Shown: piece by piece, positions 11,859 through 23,948 of the stretch
Layout of the letters: each line of letters starts with the position of its first letter
How positions within the stretch are numbered: position 1 is the first letter of the stretch
From: Calonectria ilicicola
Lineage: Eukaryota; Ascomycota; Sordariomycetes; Hypocreales; Nectriaceae
Direction of reading: 5' to 3'
Length of the DNA stretch: 64,000 nucleotides
NCBI GenBank assembly: GCA_020809705.1
Contig: CP085833.1
Span: forward strand, 3,534,001 to 3,598,000
Notes under the pieces: generated by a model
What the model saw: the letters and a program-made list of their open reading frames with translations, nothing else
What the model was told of the DNA's origin: nothing
Databases searched by the model: none
Position numbers and translations under genes: made by a program

Positions 11859-12701
11859 ATGAAGTACTCACTCGTCGCTTCTGCTGCCCTTGTCGCTGCT
11901 GCTGCTGCCCAGCCCCACGGCAACCACCACCGCCGCCACCATGAGCAGCTCGATAAGCGTGGTGTTCACACCTACGTTGAGTGGGTGACCGAGACTCAGT
12001 ACGTCACCAAGCTCATCGACAGCACCACCACCGTCTGGATCGGCGAAGGCTACACCTCCACTGAGGGCGGCAAGTTCTACGAGACCTCCAAGGCCGCAGA
12101 GACCAGCACCAGCGTCGAGGCCTATGACCTTCCTGAGACCACCAGCACTAGCACCAGCAGCTCGGTCTATGTCGCTCCCACCACCTCTTCCTCCAGCTCC
12201 TCTGTCTACGTCGCCCCTCCCCAGACTTCCACCACTGAGGAGAAGAAGTCCACCTCTGTCTACGTTGCTCCCGAGCCCACCACCACTTCTGTCTACGTTG
12301 CTCCCACTAGCACCTACGTTGCCCCTGTTGTCGCAACCACTTCTGCCTCCTCTGATTCCAGCTCCAGCTCCAGCTCCAGCTCTGGTACCACCTACTCTGG
12401 TGACATTACCTACTTCACCATCGGCACTGGCAGCTGTGGTGAGAACAACACTGGCGAGGATCTTACTGCCAACGTTGTTGCTCTCTCCGCTCTTGTCCTG
12501 GGCTCTGTCTCTAACGGCAACCCCATGTGTGGCAAGACCATCACTATTAAGGCCAACGGCAAGACCTGCCAGGGTGTTGTCGCCGACAAGTGCCCCGAGT
12601 GTGCTGAGGGTTCCATCGATGTGTCTCAGAAGATCTTCCTTGAGCTCTGGGGCTCTCTTGATGTTGGCCGTGGTGACGTTGAGTGGTACTTCAACGAGTA
12701 A
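11859..12701 (+). CDS. Asp f 7-like secreted protein with RlpA/expansin-like double-psi beta-barrel
   Basis: Intronless, 280 residues. A signal peptide (about residues 1-17) is followed by a short His-rich propeptide ending in a Kex2-type LDKR site (residues 31-34). The middle is a Ser/Thr-rich, probably O-mannosylated linker with four SVYVAP copies and one STYVAP copy (about residues 100-160). A pure Ser run encoded by AGCTCC repeats comes next. The C-terminal 100 residues form the DPBB/RlpA-like domain, with [25 protein letters not shown] and DVEWYFNE. Homologues include the Aspergillus allergen Asp f 7 and small expansin-like wall proteins; enzymatic activity is not established for them. 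Codon use is very C-ending, suggesting high expression. The role is probably in or on the cell wall. Confidence 0.9.
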   Translation: MKYSLVASAALVAAAAAQPHGNHHRRHHEQLDKRGVHTYVEWVTETQYVTKLIDSTTTVWIGEGYTSTEGGKFYETSKAAETSTSVEAYDLPETTSTSTSSSVYVAPTTSSSSSSVYVAPPQTSTTEEKKSTSVYVAPEPTTTSVYVAPTSTYVAPVVATTSASSDSSSSSSSSSGTTYSGDITYFTIGTGSCGENNTGEDLTANVVALSALVLGSVSNGNPMCGKTITIKANGKTCQGVVADKCPECAEGSIDVSQKIFLELWGSLDVGRGDVEWYFNE

Positions 12702-13598
12702 ATGGTTTAATAGGTATTAAACCAAGCCTAAGGAGACGACGACATGGTCATCTGGACGACCAGCATGCATCTGGAGCTAAATGACGTTTTGTTTGATGGT
12801 GTCGTGATGCATAACTCGGACTGCCGATGATGAGACAGTTGATTTTTTGATTTTACGATTCTGGATGCTCTGTGACCCGAAGTGGATGATTGGGGAATGC
12901 AGAGGGAAAATGGGGGTTTGAGAGTGACACTCTCGCTTTTGGCTTTTCGGGAGTTCGGATTCCCCCTATGGTTTGGTAGACATTTTGGTGCACCTTCTAT
13001 TTCTACCTTGTACATAGCATTGATTAAGCTTGATAGAATATCTGTATCAAATGGGAAATTTGTGTGATTGATGAATTTTGTTTTGGACCCTGATCTTCAA
13101 GTCAAATTAGTTCTAAGCCCGTCCGCCTTCCCTGAAGCTCACACGTCCGAGCTCGATGTGATCTTCCCCCTAATGGTCCTTTGGTCATAGATTTGGGCTA
13201 TGTTTGGAGTGTTGGGCCCACAAACCTGAAAATGGCGAAGCAACTCAAAACCACCATTCAATTTACCCTCAAACAGGCCAAATTGCGCTCTGTTGGCCCT
13301 GCTGGCTTAGTGCAACAGGATCTGCCTAGGGGGAGATATTGGCTTGTATTATTTCTTATGATGTACCTCGTTTCCTTGCCAGCTCTCTAAGCCACAGTGA
13401 GTCAAAGAAATTGAAGTGTGGATCTGGATGTGCTGAGTGGTGGTGAGTCTTTCAGCTTGCAAAGCAAGTAGACGCGCCTAACCTCTCTGAGACATCTCTT
13501 TGAAATTACACCCGCTATGAGACTAAAAGGTCGCAGCATTATTATTTAGTCCTATTGATTGAGCCTCAGCCCTGCCGTGACCTGCAAGGACGTACACT
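12702..13598. other. Convergent 3' spacer
   Basis: 0.9 kb between the tail ends of the Asp f 7-like gene and ccz1. It holds 3' UTR sequence only; no gene is supported. Confidence 0.6.
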
Positions 13599-16056
13599 CT
13601 AGAGCAAGCTGAGCAGCTCTTCAACGTAGCGGCGAGTATCAATACCAATGCCTTGTGCCAAACGACCCGCTCCGTCACCGCTGCCAGTCGAGGGGTCCGG
13701 GTAGGCGGCACGGAAACCAATATGGTCGCTTGCACGACGAACTAAGAAAATTTCCTTTGAAATGGCCGGAGCTTTGCGTCGGTGGTGCTCAGATAATGTG
13801 CTGCTGGCATGGCCAGAGCCTCGAGAGGACATTGAGCCACTATCAGAATCAATATCGGAGCCTGCTTCCTGAATAGTAGTTAGATTGCTATGATTTATAT
13901 TGGATGTTTCTTCTTGGCGGGCAAGAACACGAGTCCAGACTATCCACCAGCCGCGATTCGTTTTTTGTGTACGTTCAAGGGCGGAGGAATGTGAGCGAGA
14001 TGTCACGTAGGTGTTGAGAAGATGAAGGTGCGTATTCAAGGCATCAGTACGGGACCAAATTTCTGGCACACCGTAATTATCCGGGATGTTAGGAACGGAG
14101 GTGTGAACAATTAGTGCATTTGGGTCCCAAATGAGATCGTATATGCTGTTACTACCAGATCCTCGACTGTCGATGTCCGGTCTCTCCAGGCGGTACCGTG
14201 TGGACGTTATAAGTGGCTTGCGGAGAGGAGCAAGCTGATAGTGCAAGGACCGATATAGAGCATCCCAGGCAAGGGAATCGGTACGTAGTTGAAAGAGGAA
14301 AACAAAAATGAACGGTCGGTTGACATAGACCACTACACGTAGCTTTATGGCTTTGTTGAGATCATGAGAGTCATAACTAGGGAGCATGTTGCCAATCATT
14401 TGTGACCGTGCGAGAGGACTGGCTGGATGCTCAAAGTCGCGGACAATAGAAGCTTCGGGACGGTCAGTCGCCGCACTTTCAAGTTCAATATGGACGGTTC
14501 GTAGGACGGTGCGTGAGTTGTGGTCTGAATCTGAACCATCTGAGCTTGCACTTGCATCTCCATCACTGGCGCCACCACCTTCTTCCTCGATTTCTCCCTT
14601 AAGTCCAATGAGGTAATAGCCGGTAGCCTTATGTGATGGTAATCGCCCAGAGGCCGACCGAGCATGCTTCGCGGGTTCATCAGTCTCCTTTTTGCTGGGG
14701 CCTACCGTCTCAGGGCTTTCGGGAGATTTCAAAGCATCCCCCGAAGTTCCTGGTAGCGACCAGTATGTTCCGTAGCCGAGTTTGAGATAGCTGACCATTT
14801 TATTTAAATTATTTCCCTCAGCCTCTGGGGCTTGGGTTTGGACTATGTCCGAAGAAATAGGAGCAGCCAGCTGCTCCCGTTCTTCAGAGACCTTGATTGG
14901 TGCAGGAATATTTTGCGACTCTAAACCATCCATGCTGGAATCTTTGGTTGCTGTTCTGTTAGCCCGTCGCTTTTTGGTACGGCGGACTGATGTTGGGCTT
15001 TCAATAACGCCGTACGCGTGCTCGCCCCATGTATAAAGGTCCTCTATCCAATGGGTCACGTCTCTTAGTGACTTCTTGGATAGGGCACCAGTTCCTAAGA
15101 AGATGGCACCATCTTCCGCGCTAGGCTCTTGGCCTGTTCCTAACCAAGGCCGCGATCCATTGGTTGTTGACTCTGGTGGTGCATCTGAATCATCATCACC
15201 AAATTTGGACACAACTAGGTCGACAAGGCCCTCTGTCCTCCCGACGAGCCCCTCCAAGACCTCTCGTTCCCCACTCCCACGATCTTCTTCACCCACGCCG
15301 ATGCCAAGCTCTCCTGACGCAGCTATGTTTATCCCTCCAAAGATGTCTCTGGCAGGGTTTCCATGTAGCATGACATTCCAGGTTGCGAGAAACAGGTCCC
15401 AGTAGCGACTCAGTACGGCGACGAATTTTGTGCGTTTTGTTCGGACGAAAAGGGCACTTAAAGAGGAATCGTGGTGCATAAGAAATATACTGTGTGCACG
15501 CAAAAGGTCCCTCATAAGGAGATTGGCTGGTTTCATTTCGCGGCTTGAATGCTCATATCGTTCTTCAATAGGCTCGCTATGCTTCGTATGGAGTCGCGGA
15601 GGGAGGGGCACTTTCGTGAGGTCGATGCTCTGAGGGTTCTGGTCAGCTATATTTATAAAGATTGGATTCCAGATCAGTGCTTACGGCCAGAATCCACCAC
15701 CCAGGCTCCAATTCGTGAAGAACTACCCTCGACTTCTCCGTGTCGATGGCATCGACACTTGCCCCACCTGAGAAGTCACGGCTGAAGCTGGCCATGCCCT
15801 GAGCGAGGCCGATCTGGCGCAAGCGTTCATTTCGTTCCTCCGGAGAAATGTGTTGGGTCGGGTGGCCTCGTGTGCGGCGACGTTTCTGAGAAGATTGGGT
15901 GCTGATGGAGGCATAGTAGACGATCTGATCGTCAACGGTTTCGTCCGTATTGCCAAGGGAGGGGTTAAAGATGGCGAGGAAACCGAGTCGCGCAGGCACT
16001 ATGGCGCCCGAGGAAGCTGCCGAGGAAGCAGGAACCGTAGTTGACCGACTAGCCAT
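13599..16056 (-). CDS. ccz1: Vacuolar fusion protein Ccz1 (longin domain)
   Basis: Subunit of the Mon1-Ccz1 guanine nucleotide exchange factor that activates the Rab7 homologue Ypt7 on late endosomes, vacuoles and autophagosomes. Exons 15685-16056 and 13599-15638, separated by a short 46-nt intron, encode 803 residues. The N-terminal longin region contains ARLGFLAIFNPSLG, DDQIVYY and EPGWWILA followed by IDLTKVPLP across the splice junction. The C-terminal part holds FVFLFQLRTDSLAW, LIWDPNALIVHTSVPNIP and GWWIVWTR, typical of the fungal family. The middle is low in complexity. I prefer the ATG at 16056 (MASRST); an in-frame ATG at 16122 would add 22 residues. It functions with atg7 (47.8-50.0 kb) in the wider autophagy pathway, but the two are not neighbours. 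Confidence 0.92.
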
Positions 16057-16890
16057 GGTGTCTGGAGGGTTGAAAGCTCTTGATACGACGCGCTGGCTCT
16101 GGTCGAGAACAATGGAAGGCACTGATGTGGAGTGGAATCAAGTGGTGAGGACAGGCGGTGACCGGCGTCCCTTAGGGCCCTCGTACTATAAACGCCTTAA
16201 ATCGCACTGCAAACCAAAGAAATATAGACGAAAAATGAACATGGACACGGCGAAGGGGAGAGAACCGAAGCAACCCGACCGAGGCGAGTTGGGAGGTTGA
16301 ATAGGTCAGAGTGAGTCTGTCGCGCATGTGGAGCTTGGCCGAATGAGTTATTGCGTCATGTGGGGAGCCAACAAGCTAGGATGCTGGAGGGGGAGAGGGG
16401 AGTAGCGTATCTACCTTGTGAACTTGCGTACTGGCATGGTTTTAAAATTAGATTCTTATACTTGGCCGATATTCTATTGTCTCTACAGAATAAATCAATT
16501 AATTTTCTAAACTTCGAGAAAATGCAGTCCCCTTGATATATCGCAAAAGCTAGCCCCGAAAAGTCAGAATTGCCAGCTTCGGCAGTCTGAAATGCTTACA
16601 CCAGTGATATATATATATATATATATATATATTATACAGTTGCTCATCTAGGTGTGTAAATTTCATCAATTACTCCCTTTCCTGCCCGAAATTAGTAACG
16701 GTTGACATCTGTTTCATATGTTGAACTCCTCGCCATAATTCTCAGCGCTATTCTTGCTTTATCGATCATTGCCCATCAAACATCCCACGATACTGGCTAT
16801 TAAAGATGTGGGATACCTCCAATAATTATAGATGTGATTCGCCCCGGAATATGATACGGTTGTTTGTACCAAGTGCGTTTCATCCTCTTG
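16057..16890. other. Spacer: ccz1 upstream / CorA-like gene downstream
   Basis: 0.8 kb, AT-rich from about 16430, with a 26-nt AT microsatellite. No gene seen. Confidence 0.6.
16607..16632. repeat. (AT)13 microsatellite
   Basis: Thirteen AT units in the AT-rich spacer between ccz1 and the CorA-like gene. Confidence 0.95.
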
Positions 16891-18356
16891 TCATCCCGTC
16901 AAAAACATTGAAAATCTCCTTTTCGACAATATTTTAGACTCCACCACCTCGCCTTTTTCTCTCGTAATGATACTCTCATCATTTCCAGGATGAAGCAATC
17001 CAGGTCTTTCGTGGAATTTTTTACGTTGCCAAGTTTGGAAATACAACCATGCAAAATATAGCAGGAATGTGACAAGAGTCATAGGTATGGTGATAGCCCA
17101 GTACAGGCTGAACTGCGGCGTTAAAGTCAGACCGATGGACGAAAAATCTGATTTATTTGCATCGTCCCAATCGAAACACGACGTCGAGAAAAGCGCAGAG
17201 ATAAAGCTCCCCGGGAGGAAAAACATGGTCACGACCGCCAAAGTCTTCATCGAAGAGGCATCACGATGACTAGAAAGGGCAATATCAGTGCTATTAATAC
17301 TGTCATGTTGGGCAATAAGATTAACGAGCTGGGATAATTTGTTAGCATGAGAGCTCCATGCCTCCATTTTCGTTGACTTACAGCTTCGATTTGAATCTGC
17401 ACTCGTTTTAAGGTATAAGTGCTATCCGTGATCTGCACCCCGAGGCGCTCCTTGAGAACCTTGGTGTGATGTCCGATAAGCCCATCTGCATCAGAGATAG
17501 CCGATTGACTTGGTGTTTGTTCGGTCGAGTGTTTTAGAATAAATTCCATTAACATGTCAACAGATTTGGTTTTCCTCTCTGCACTTGCAAGCTTAGATGC
17601 GAAGCCGCTCATCTCTGCAGATAGTTCACCGAGAAGACCCGATGCGGCGCCTTTTCGCTTTGACTCAAAACTCTGGTACCCTGTGCGGGTTTCAACTTCT
17701 TGTATTCGGGGCTTCATATTGGCTACTGTCATCTCGATCTCGGCACTCAACATGAATGTGAAAAGAAAAGCGGGGAACATGGGATGGCTGGAGAGGCTTG
17801 GATGCCACCCGCTGTGAATCAGCTTTCTCAGAAATGTCTTTTGCTTTTCGTGGGCAAGCACGATACCGCATGTAGCAGGATTGCGACCTTGCAAGGCATC
17901 ATTGAAGGTGGTATATGACCATACCGAAGCGAGTTTAGGCGCATAACAAAATGCGTGAGCCTGTTGTTCTGAATTCTGCCTTGTGGTTTTGGAAAATGCA
18001 TTGGCGCCAGAGACGCAACTCAAGCAGTATCTGTAGGCAAGATCCAAGCCAAATTTGGACAAGATGGCAGACAGCGTCGGCTTAGGCAGACCGACGGTGG
18101 CCGTGTCCTTGTCAAAACCAAGCGAGGTCCAGATGAGGCGCAGTACTAAGGATTCGACCTCGCCTGTTGTCGTGGTCCTCGTTTCTTCGGCGAGCCAAGT
18201 AGTTACGTCTGGCACAGTAATGGTGTAGTCAAACGCCTGGACTGCGCCAGTGGTCTGATTACGCCATAGCTCGGTAACCTCAAAGAAGAGAACAGCGGGA
18301 GAATCGCTTGGCTTTCGAGGATTGAAAGCTGCAATTTTCTGGTATATCTCGTCCAT
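16891..18356 (-). CDS. CorA-like membrane protein, fungal family, no GMN motif
   Basis: Exons 17382-18356 and 16891-17328 (53-nt intron) encode 470 residues. The layout resembles CorA/Mrs2 Mg2+ channels: a long soluble N-terminal region with helical stretches, then SSMKTLAVVTMFFLPGSFIS leading into the first membrane segment and a second segment at FSLYWAITIPMTLVTFLLYF. In true CorA proteins the first segment ends in GMN, the ion selectivity motif; here that place reads FSTSCFDWDD. The protein therefore belongs to the broad fungal CorA-like group of unknown substrate, and Mg2+ transport should not be assumed. The first ATG in frame is at 18356. It shares a 2.5 kb divergent spacer with the membrane protein gene at 20903. 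Confidence 0.75.
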
Positions 18357-20902
18357 AATACAGGGACGGCGGCGCAAGGAATAGCGATAAAAAAACACAG
18401 CACAAGCTCGGCGGTTTGGGCTTGATTAGCACTATGTACAGGGCTCGCGGTGGATCCGGACTGTGCCGCGGGAGTCCAAAGGAGGCCAGAGCAAATTTAA
18501 GGATGTGATGGTTGCAGTGAGGGATGTAGGAGAGAGGCAAGGTCAAAAGATGCTGCAGGCTGCCAAGGATAGTGGGAAGGGTAGTGATCAAAAGGAGGCC
18601 AGCACTCAGCTGAACTCGCAGCTGGGAGGCAGACAGGCGAACCACACGACCAACTACACATCAGGCTGACACTTGGTGTGCCGGATCACGACCAGGGGTC
18701 TGATCCCTCTGCAATATTTCAAATAAGCGCCTGGACATCCACTGGACGCTTTGTCATCTGTCGGCTGCAAGGAAAAGTAGAGGAATGGCTATTCCACTTT
18801 GTACAACGTACTGACACGCTATTGCGCTCTACTGGAGGGAAAGAGGACTCTGGTCGGCGAGGCGTGACCTGCGCTGCTGTGGATGTGTACAAGTGTATTC
18901 TATTTGAGGAAGTGCCGCAGGAGGGGGCACGATGCCGTATTTGACATTCGCTCGGCTGTCCGGCTCCAACCTAGACGTGCAGTAGGCATTTTGCGGCGGC
19001 TATTTGAATGAAAGTCGTGCAGCGCGGCACAGCGGTGGGGATGAAACTAGGTAGTCACCGAACTTGATCAACTTTGGGGGACATTTTCTTCACTGGTGAG
19101 ATGAGTAAAATTATACCTGGACGCAGGAAATTGCTGAAATGTGCTTGATTGCTACTTTTCTTCTTCTTTTTTTGCCTTCTTACACTTAAAGTAGATGGCC
19201 TTGCGAGAGAGCTTTTTGACATGGGTTTGGCACCACCCAACAGCGTACCCACCATAGCCCCTCTGATATGGTGGAGTTGACATGATCTTGCACTAAAATT
19301 TCGGTTGTTAACCGCCCAACATACTGCCAGAGGCCTAGCATTGCTGCGAGGGCTTGGTTGGCGGGAACCTTGTAGCACACGCTAAATGTCGTGTTGTTCA
19401 ATGAACATGACCAACATGCATATTGTACATCAAGCAAGCTAGCCTTCCCTAAGGAATTTTATAGTTTTTACAAATACCCAGACCCGTTGTTATACCGTCA
19501 TCCAATCAGTTCATCTTGAAGGATGCTATCACAGCAATTGCTCTCGAGAATACGTACAACCCGCCTACATTTTGATGTGGCTATTGCATGCACTCATTGA
19601 TGGCCTCCGGCACGACACGTTATCCAACGCTACGTGTCAAGTCTTCAATAGCATAGCGACATAATAAATTGCCGCTCTCCAAGTTTGCATTGTTGGGGAG
19701 TCGTTTTTTCTCCCTCCACTTTTCGCACATAATGAACAAATTGTAGCTGACCACTCTAAGTCAATGTCATTTTCCTCGGCTGTGCTTCAAATAAAAACGC
19801 CTTGCCAGCTTCTACTGTTGGCGAAGCTAGTCCCGTATTAGTTGCGGTCTCCAATGCAACTGTGAACAGCCCCATAAACAGGGGTCTATTGCGTCTTTGA
19901 CGGGCTGATTCCTCTTGCTATAAGTATGATTGCTATGTTGATCGCAGGCGTTATCACTATGATTAGGGGTATGGGGCTCTCGTCTGTCTTCGTTGACGGG
20001 AAAAAACTCGATGACAGGGAAAAAGACATATATATTGCATTATTTGGAGTATCAATAATATCACATTGCAAGGTAAAAAGGACGAAGCACTTGTTCAATT
20101 ATCTTGACTCGGTTGGTAGGCACTGTGGAGGTAGCTTGTGTCAGGCTCACAGCAGGGTCCTGGTCACGAAATCATAGGAAATAGTATCTACATAGGAAAA
20201 AAGAGGGGAAGGGTTGCGAGAATTAAAAAGGTTCAGATTTGCATGTGGGAAACATGTATAGCTGCTGATTGCACTGGAAGGATGTGGCGCAGCGACCGGA
20301 TGAATATGTATGTAGGAACATAAAGCCAACACTGCCACAGCTCAATGGATTCATATTGCATCCCAAACCCGAAAACTCGTATTGAGGAGAATACAATATC
20401 TGTGTGTTGATGAAATAGTCACACTGAACTTCTTCTTTTGGCACCTTGATACGTTTTCGGCATGCATTTTCTTGCTTCTTACTCGTAGGTTTGCCAAACT
20501 AGGTCTCATTGAGCCAGTCTTGGAGAAGATCTCTCCTCGTAGGGTTGAGCTCGAAATAGTAGCCGAACTGCCAAGAGACTGGGGCGGTTTTGGCCAATCC
20601 CGCACCATGGCGCCGCGAGATGTGCAGGCGCTCGGCGGCTACAGCACCTTTCGAGCCCAAGCCGATTTTTGGCCCCACCAAGACCCCTCCAAAATACCAC
20701 ACGAGCCTACAAGATGAAACGGCAGGCCTAGTGTGCTAAAGTTGCGCCAACAACCAACATGCATATCCAGCCTCAGCTAGCCTGGGGAGTCCCCTGCTAC
20801 CGAGCGTTCTCAGCGTCTATATTTCTCTGCTCATTGCCCTCAATGATTCGTTCTCGCTGTGACGGTGTTGAAGTTGTATTGCAGTTCAAACAGGCGTGAG
20901 CT
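18357..20902. other. Divergent spacer, AT-rich in the middle
   Basis: 2.5 kb between two membrane-protein genes read outward. Roughly 19400-20450 is AT-richer than its surroundings. Short open frames exist on both strands, but none has a recognisable domain or plausible splicing. A decayed repeat is possible but not shown. Confidence 0.5.
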
Positions 20903-22956
20903 ATGGGTACCCCTCCAAGGAAGAGCCAAAAGAAGACTGAGAAGCAGTTGCCGCGGACGCCGTCTGAAGAAAATGGCACTCAATACACTCTCACCGAATG
21001 GCCTAAGCAACCAGCTCAGAACCGATGCAAACCCTACGACCTTTTATTGAACACTCTCTCCGTCTTGATTGGCCTCCTCCTTGTCGTTTACATTGTCCTT
21101 TTGATTGCCAGCAATGGCCGGCCTACAAAGTACATGCCGGGCATTGTCTCATTTCTCCATGAATTTTCTAATTTGGTAAGACTTGGATCGCTCTCATGCC
21201 CGTTTAATACTCTCTTCTTGTTTGTTAACACACGAGGTAGAGCCCAACCGCTATGCCTATCATCTTCGCATTTGTAGTTGGCCGCACCATCAAAACTATC
21301 GCTCATTGGAGGCTACAACAAGGAGAGCGCATTGGCTTACTGGATCTTCTGTATGGATCAACTACCGTTATTGGCACAATCTCGACTATGTTCGATGCTG
21401 GGGAGTTTGGGTTTACCCCTCTGATCCTTGTCCTAACTTGGGCGCTCTCGCCTGTGGGATCCCAATCAGCCCTTCGAGTCTTCTCACTGCAGGCCAGCAG
21501 CGAGATCTCCTCCAGCAATTTTCTTTACTATAACTCCAGCACACCGCTTCCGAATGCATACATGGCGGCTTCTCTTGGGTCGCTTGTCAGTCCTGCTATC
21601 GCTCAATTCCTGACATCCCTCGGCGCTCCAAATAGCACAACCCAATCGAGTTTGGACACCTGGGGAAACGTCAAGGTTCCAATGATTGAAAAACTTCCTG
21701 GCTACAAGGGACCGGATTCAAAGGAATGGGTCACTGTTGACACGACAGCAAATGGCTCAAGTGCGCCTGTATACTCTAGCTTTATCGGTATTCCAGTGGC
21801 TGCCGTTCCCTCAGACCGGAATTCGAGTTTCTCTGTTGAAGCATCCTACATGAACCTTTACTGCGACAAGTTGGAGAGAGTTTACGACAACCAAACTGAC
21901 GAAGTAAATGCGAAAATTCAAAAACTCGCCCCACCAGACTGTGAACTAGGACCTTCGGTTTCGGGTTTATGCAATAGAACAATGAGCTGGGGAAGGGTTG
22001 GCACCATACCCTACCCAGGAGGAAATGTCAACACCTCTTCACAAGTCCGGTGTAGCGACCCTAATCCTAGTGCTCGAGAACTCCTCTATTTCAACGTCGA
22101 ACAGCTTGGTGGGACTTATACGAGATGCTCTTTAAACACAACATACGTTGAAATGGCGGTCGACTGTGTTGGCTGGGAATGTGTTTCGACTGCCATTCGC
22201 CCATCTCAAAGAAAAGGCAACCCAAGTTCAAACCACACATTTTTCGACGGAACATGTGAACCGGGATCTGTATACACCTTTTGGTGGTATATGACAATTC
22301 TGGACATGATTACTTCGAGCTTTCGGGTCAAAGGGTCACCGGCTCGGTCAGCGATTCAAGCATATATAATAAACCCATACACAGCGTTGAACGCGACTGC
22401 TATGTTGTCACAAGCTGATGCTTGGACTCTCGACAAATCAGTTTTCAGTGTTCGATTGGCGCAGGTATTGAACTCTTTTTGGATCAGCGCTGTGGCAACT
22501 GAGGCCGTTTTCCTGGGTCATCCATCAAACTACGATAGCTTGAGGACCAACATCATGTACGAGATGCTCACATCGAATTCTAATGCGACAATTGCAAGCC
22601 CTGTTACAAGAGTTCACTGCGATTATCGATGGATGGTCCCGCTTATTATTTCTACGGTCCTCCTCCTGATCGCCGCAGTTGTCACGATGGTGTTGGATTT
22701 GGAGCTCCGCGTACCGAAAATGCTCATGAACATCACCACACTGACTAGGGGGCAACACGAGACATTCTTTCTGCCGCCGGGCGGAGGCGGGCTTACTGAT
22801 GAGACCAGGGCGAAGCTAATACGAGATCTCAGGGTGAGATTTGGGGAAATGGAAGATAAAGAGCAAGATGACCTGGGTGTTGGTGTTTGTGCTGAAGAGG
22901 GAGGTACCGTTTCGATAGTGAACAAAAAGCGGCCGCTATCTGTAAACGGAAATTAA
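20903..22956 (+). CDS. Large glycosylated membrane protein, fungal family of unknown function
   Basis: Exons 20903-21175 and 21241-22956 (65-nt intron) encode 662 residues. There is a cytosolic Lys-rich start, a strong membrane helix near residues 47-69, a hydrophobic cluster after the splice junction, and a segment WALSPVGSQSALRV. That segment resembles a WxxSPxGxQ signature I associate with a family expanded in Pezizomycotina. A long loop follows with about nine Cys residues and many Asn-X-Ser/Thr sites, probably extracellular, and then a final helix (RWMVPLIISTVLLLIAAVV) before a cytosolic tail. No catalytic motif is visible. Function is unknown. Placement beside the CorA-like gene suggests a local group of fungus-specific membrane proteins, nothing firmer. 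Confidence 0.8.
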
Positions 22957-23948
22957 TGTTTATTTTTTATTTTATATACTTTTTTTTTTTTCATTCACAT
23001 AGATTTAGAGCTTTTCGGCTTGCCCAAGATGAACTTCAAGTTCTAGGTTCGTACTCATGTTACAGCGGTTCGTTGATATCGCTCCGATTTATACCTAGTT
23101 ACCAAAACAAGGAGCTTCACTGGGTTTCCCATGAGCACTAGAGGCAAAAAGGCGGTGGAATAAATTGGTGTTAAAAGTAACTTTTTTTTGGCCCTGTCAT
23201 TCGCCCTGGCGTTGGGGATAATGAACTGTATACTGCTCTAACCTCGATAATCCCCTCCTGTCTCCTCTGTGTTACCATACAGATAACGTCCCAAGCTGAC
23301 GCCGATCTTTTCCGCGCGAGCCGATATCGAATCTACACAGCAGTAGCATGGGAGATATCGGACAATCGTGTGCTCATCTTGCTTTGCTCAGCCTCCTCTT
23401 ACAACCCCGGCCCTTTTCTCTCACTTCCTGTTGGTAGTTACCTCACCGGGGTAGCCCTCTTGTATCGCTGGTGTGATCTACCCAGGGTTGATCAAGTTGG
23501 GGGCCACATCACTCGGCGCAGCAAGAAGCCGCTTACGGCGATCTCCGTTTCGAACGTAAGCGGATACCCTCCACCATTAAGAGGCTCAGACTCGTGCATA
23601 AGTTTGGGCCAGTCACATACCTTCCCCGCATCACGATTTTCTTTAGCTGGGGCTGAAAGATGGAATGATTTCATACATGCCATATATCACTACGCCACGT
23701 GTCTCTTCACGTTGATTGTTGATATCATCTTAAAATTCATAATCCATGTAAATAGTTAACCCATGATATGAGCATTAGAGCCCATAGCTATTCTTCCTGA
23801 ACAGCTAGCGGTGCCTTTGTAAGCTATAGCCGCATTTCATCCACATACCGCCACTTGATTTTCCCAATAGATAAGCCCATATTCAAACTCCCAAATGTTC
23901 CAAAGTGGTATGCTTTCCCAAGTTTGTTTCCGTAAAATTCCGCTCACT
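22957..23948. other. Convergent spacer
   Basis: 1.0 kb between two converging genes. No coding evidence. A perfect 9-bp inverted repeat (23529-23537 with 23555-23563) lies in it. Confidence 0.55.
23529..23563. repeat. 9-bp inverted repeat with 17-nt loop
   Basis: CCGCTTACG and its exact reverse complement CGTAAGCGG flank a 17-nt loop. It lies about 570 bp past the membrane-protein stop, so it may be chance or a remnant of a larger structure. Confidence 0.6.

Noticed and set aside
18960..20900. Transposon remnant in the AT-rich spacer
   Set aside because: No reverse transcriptase, transposase, terminal repeat or target duplication could be recognised by eye.
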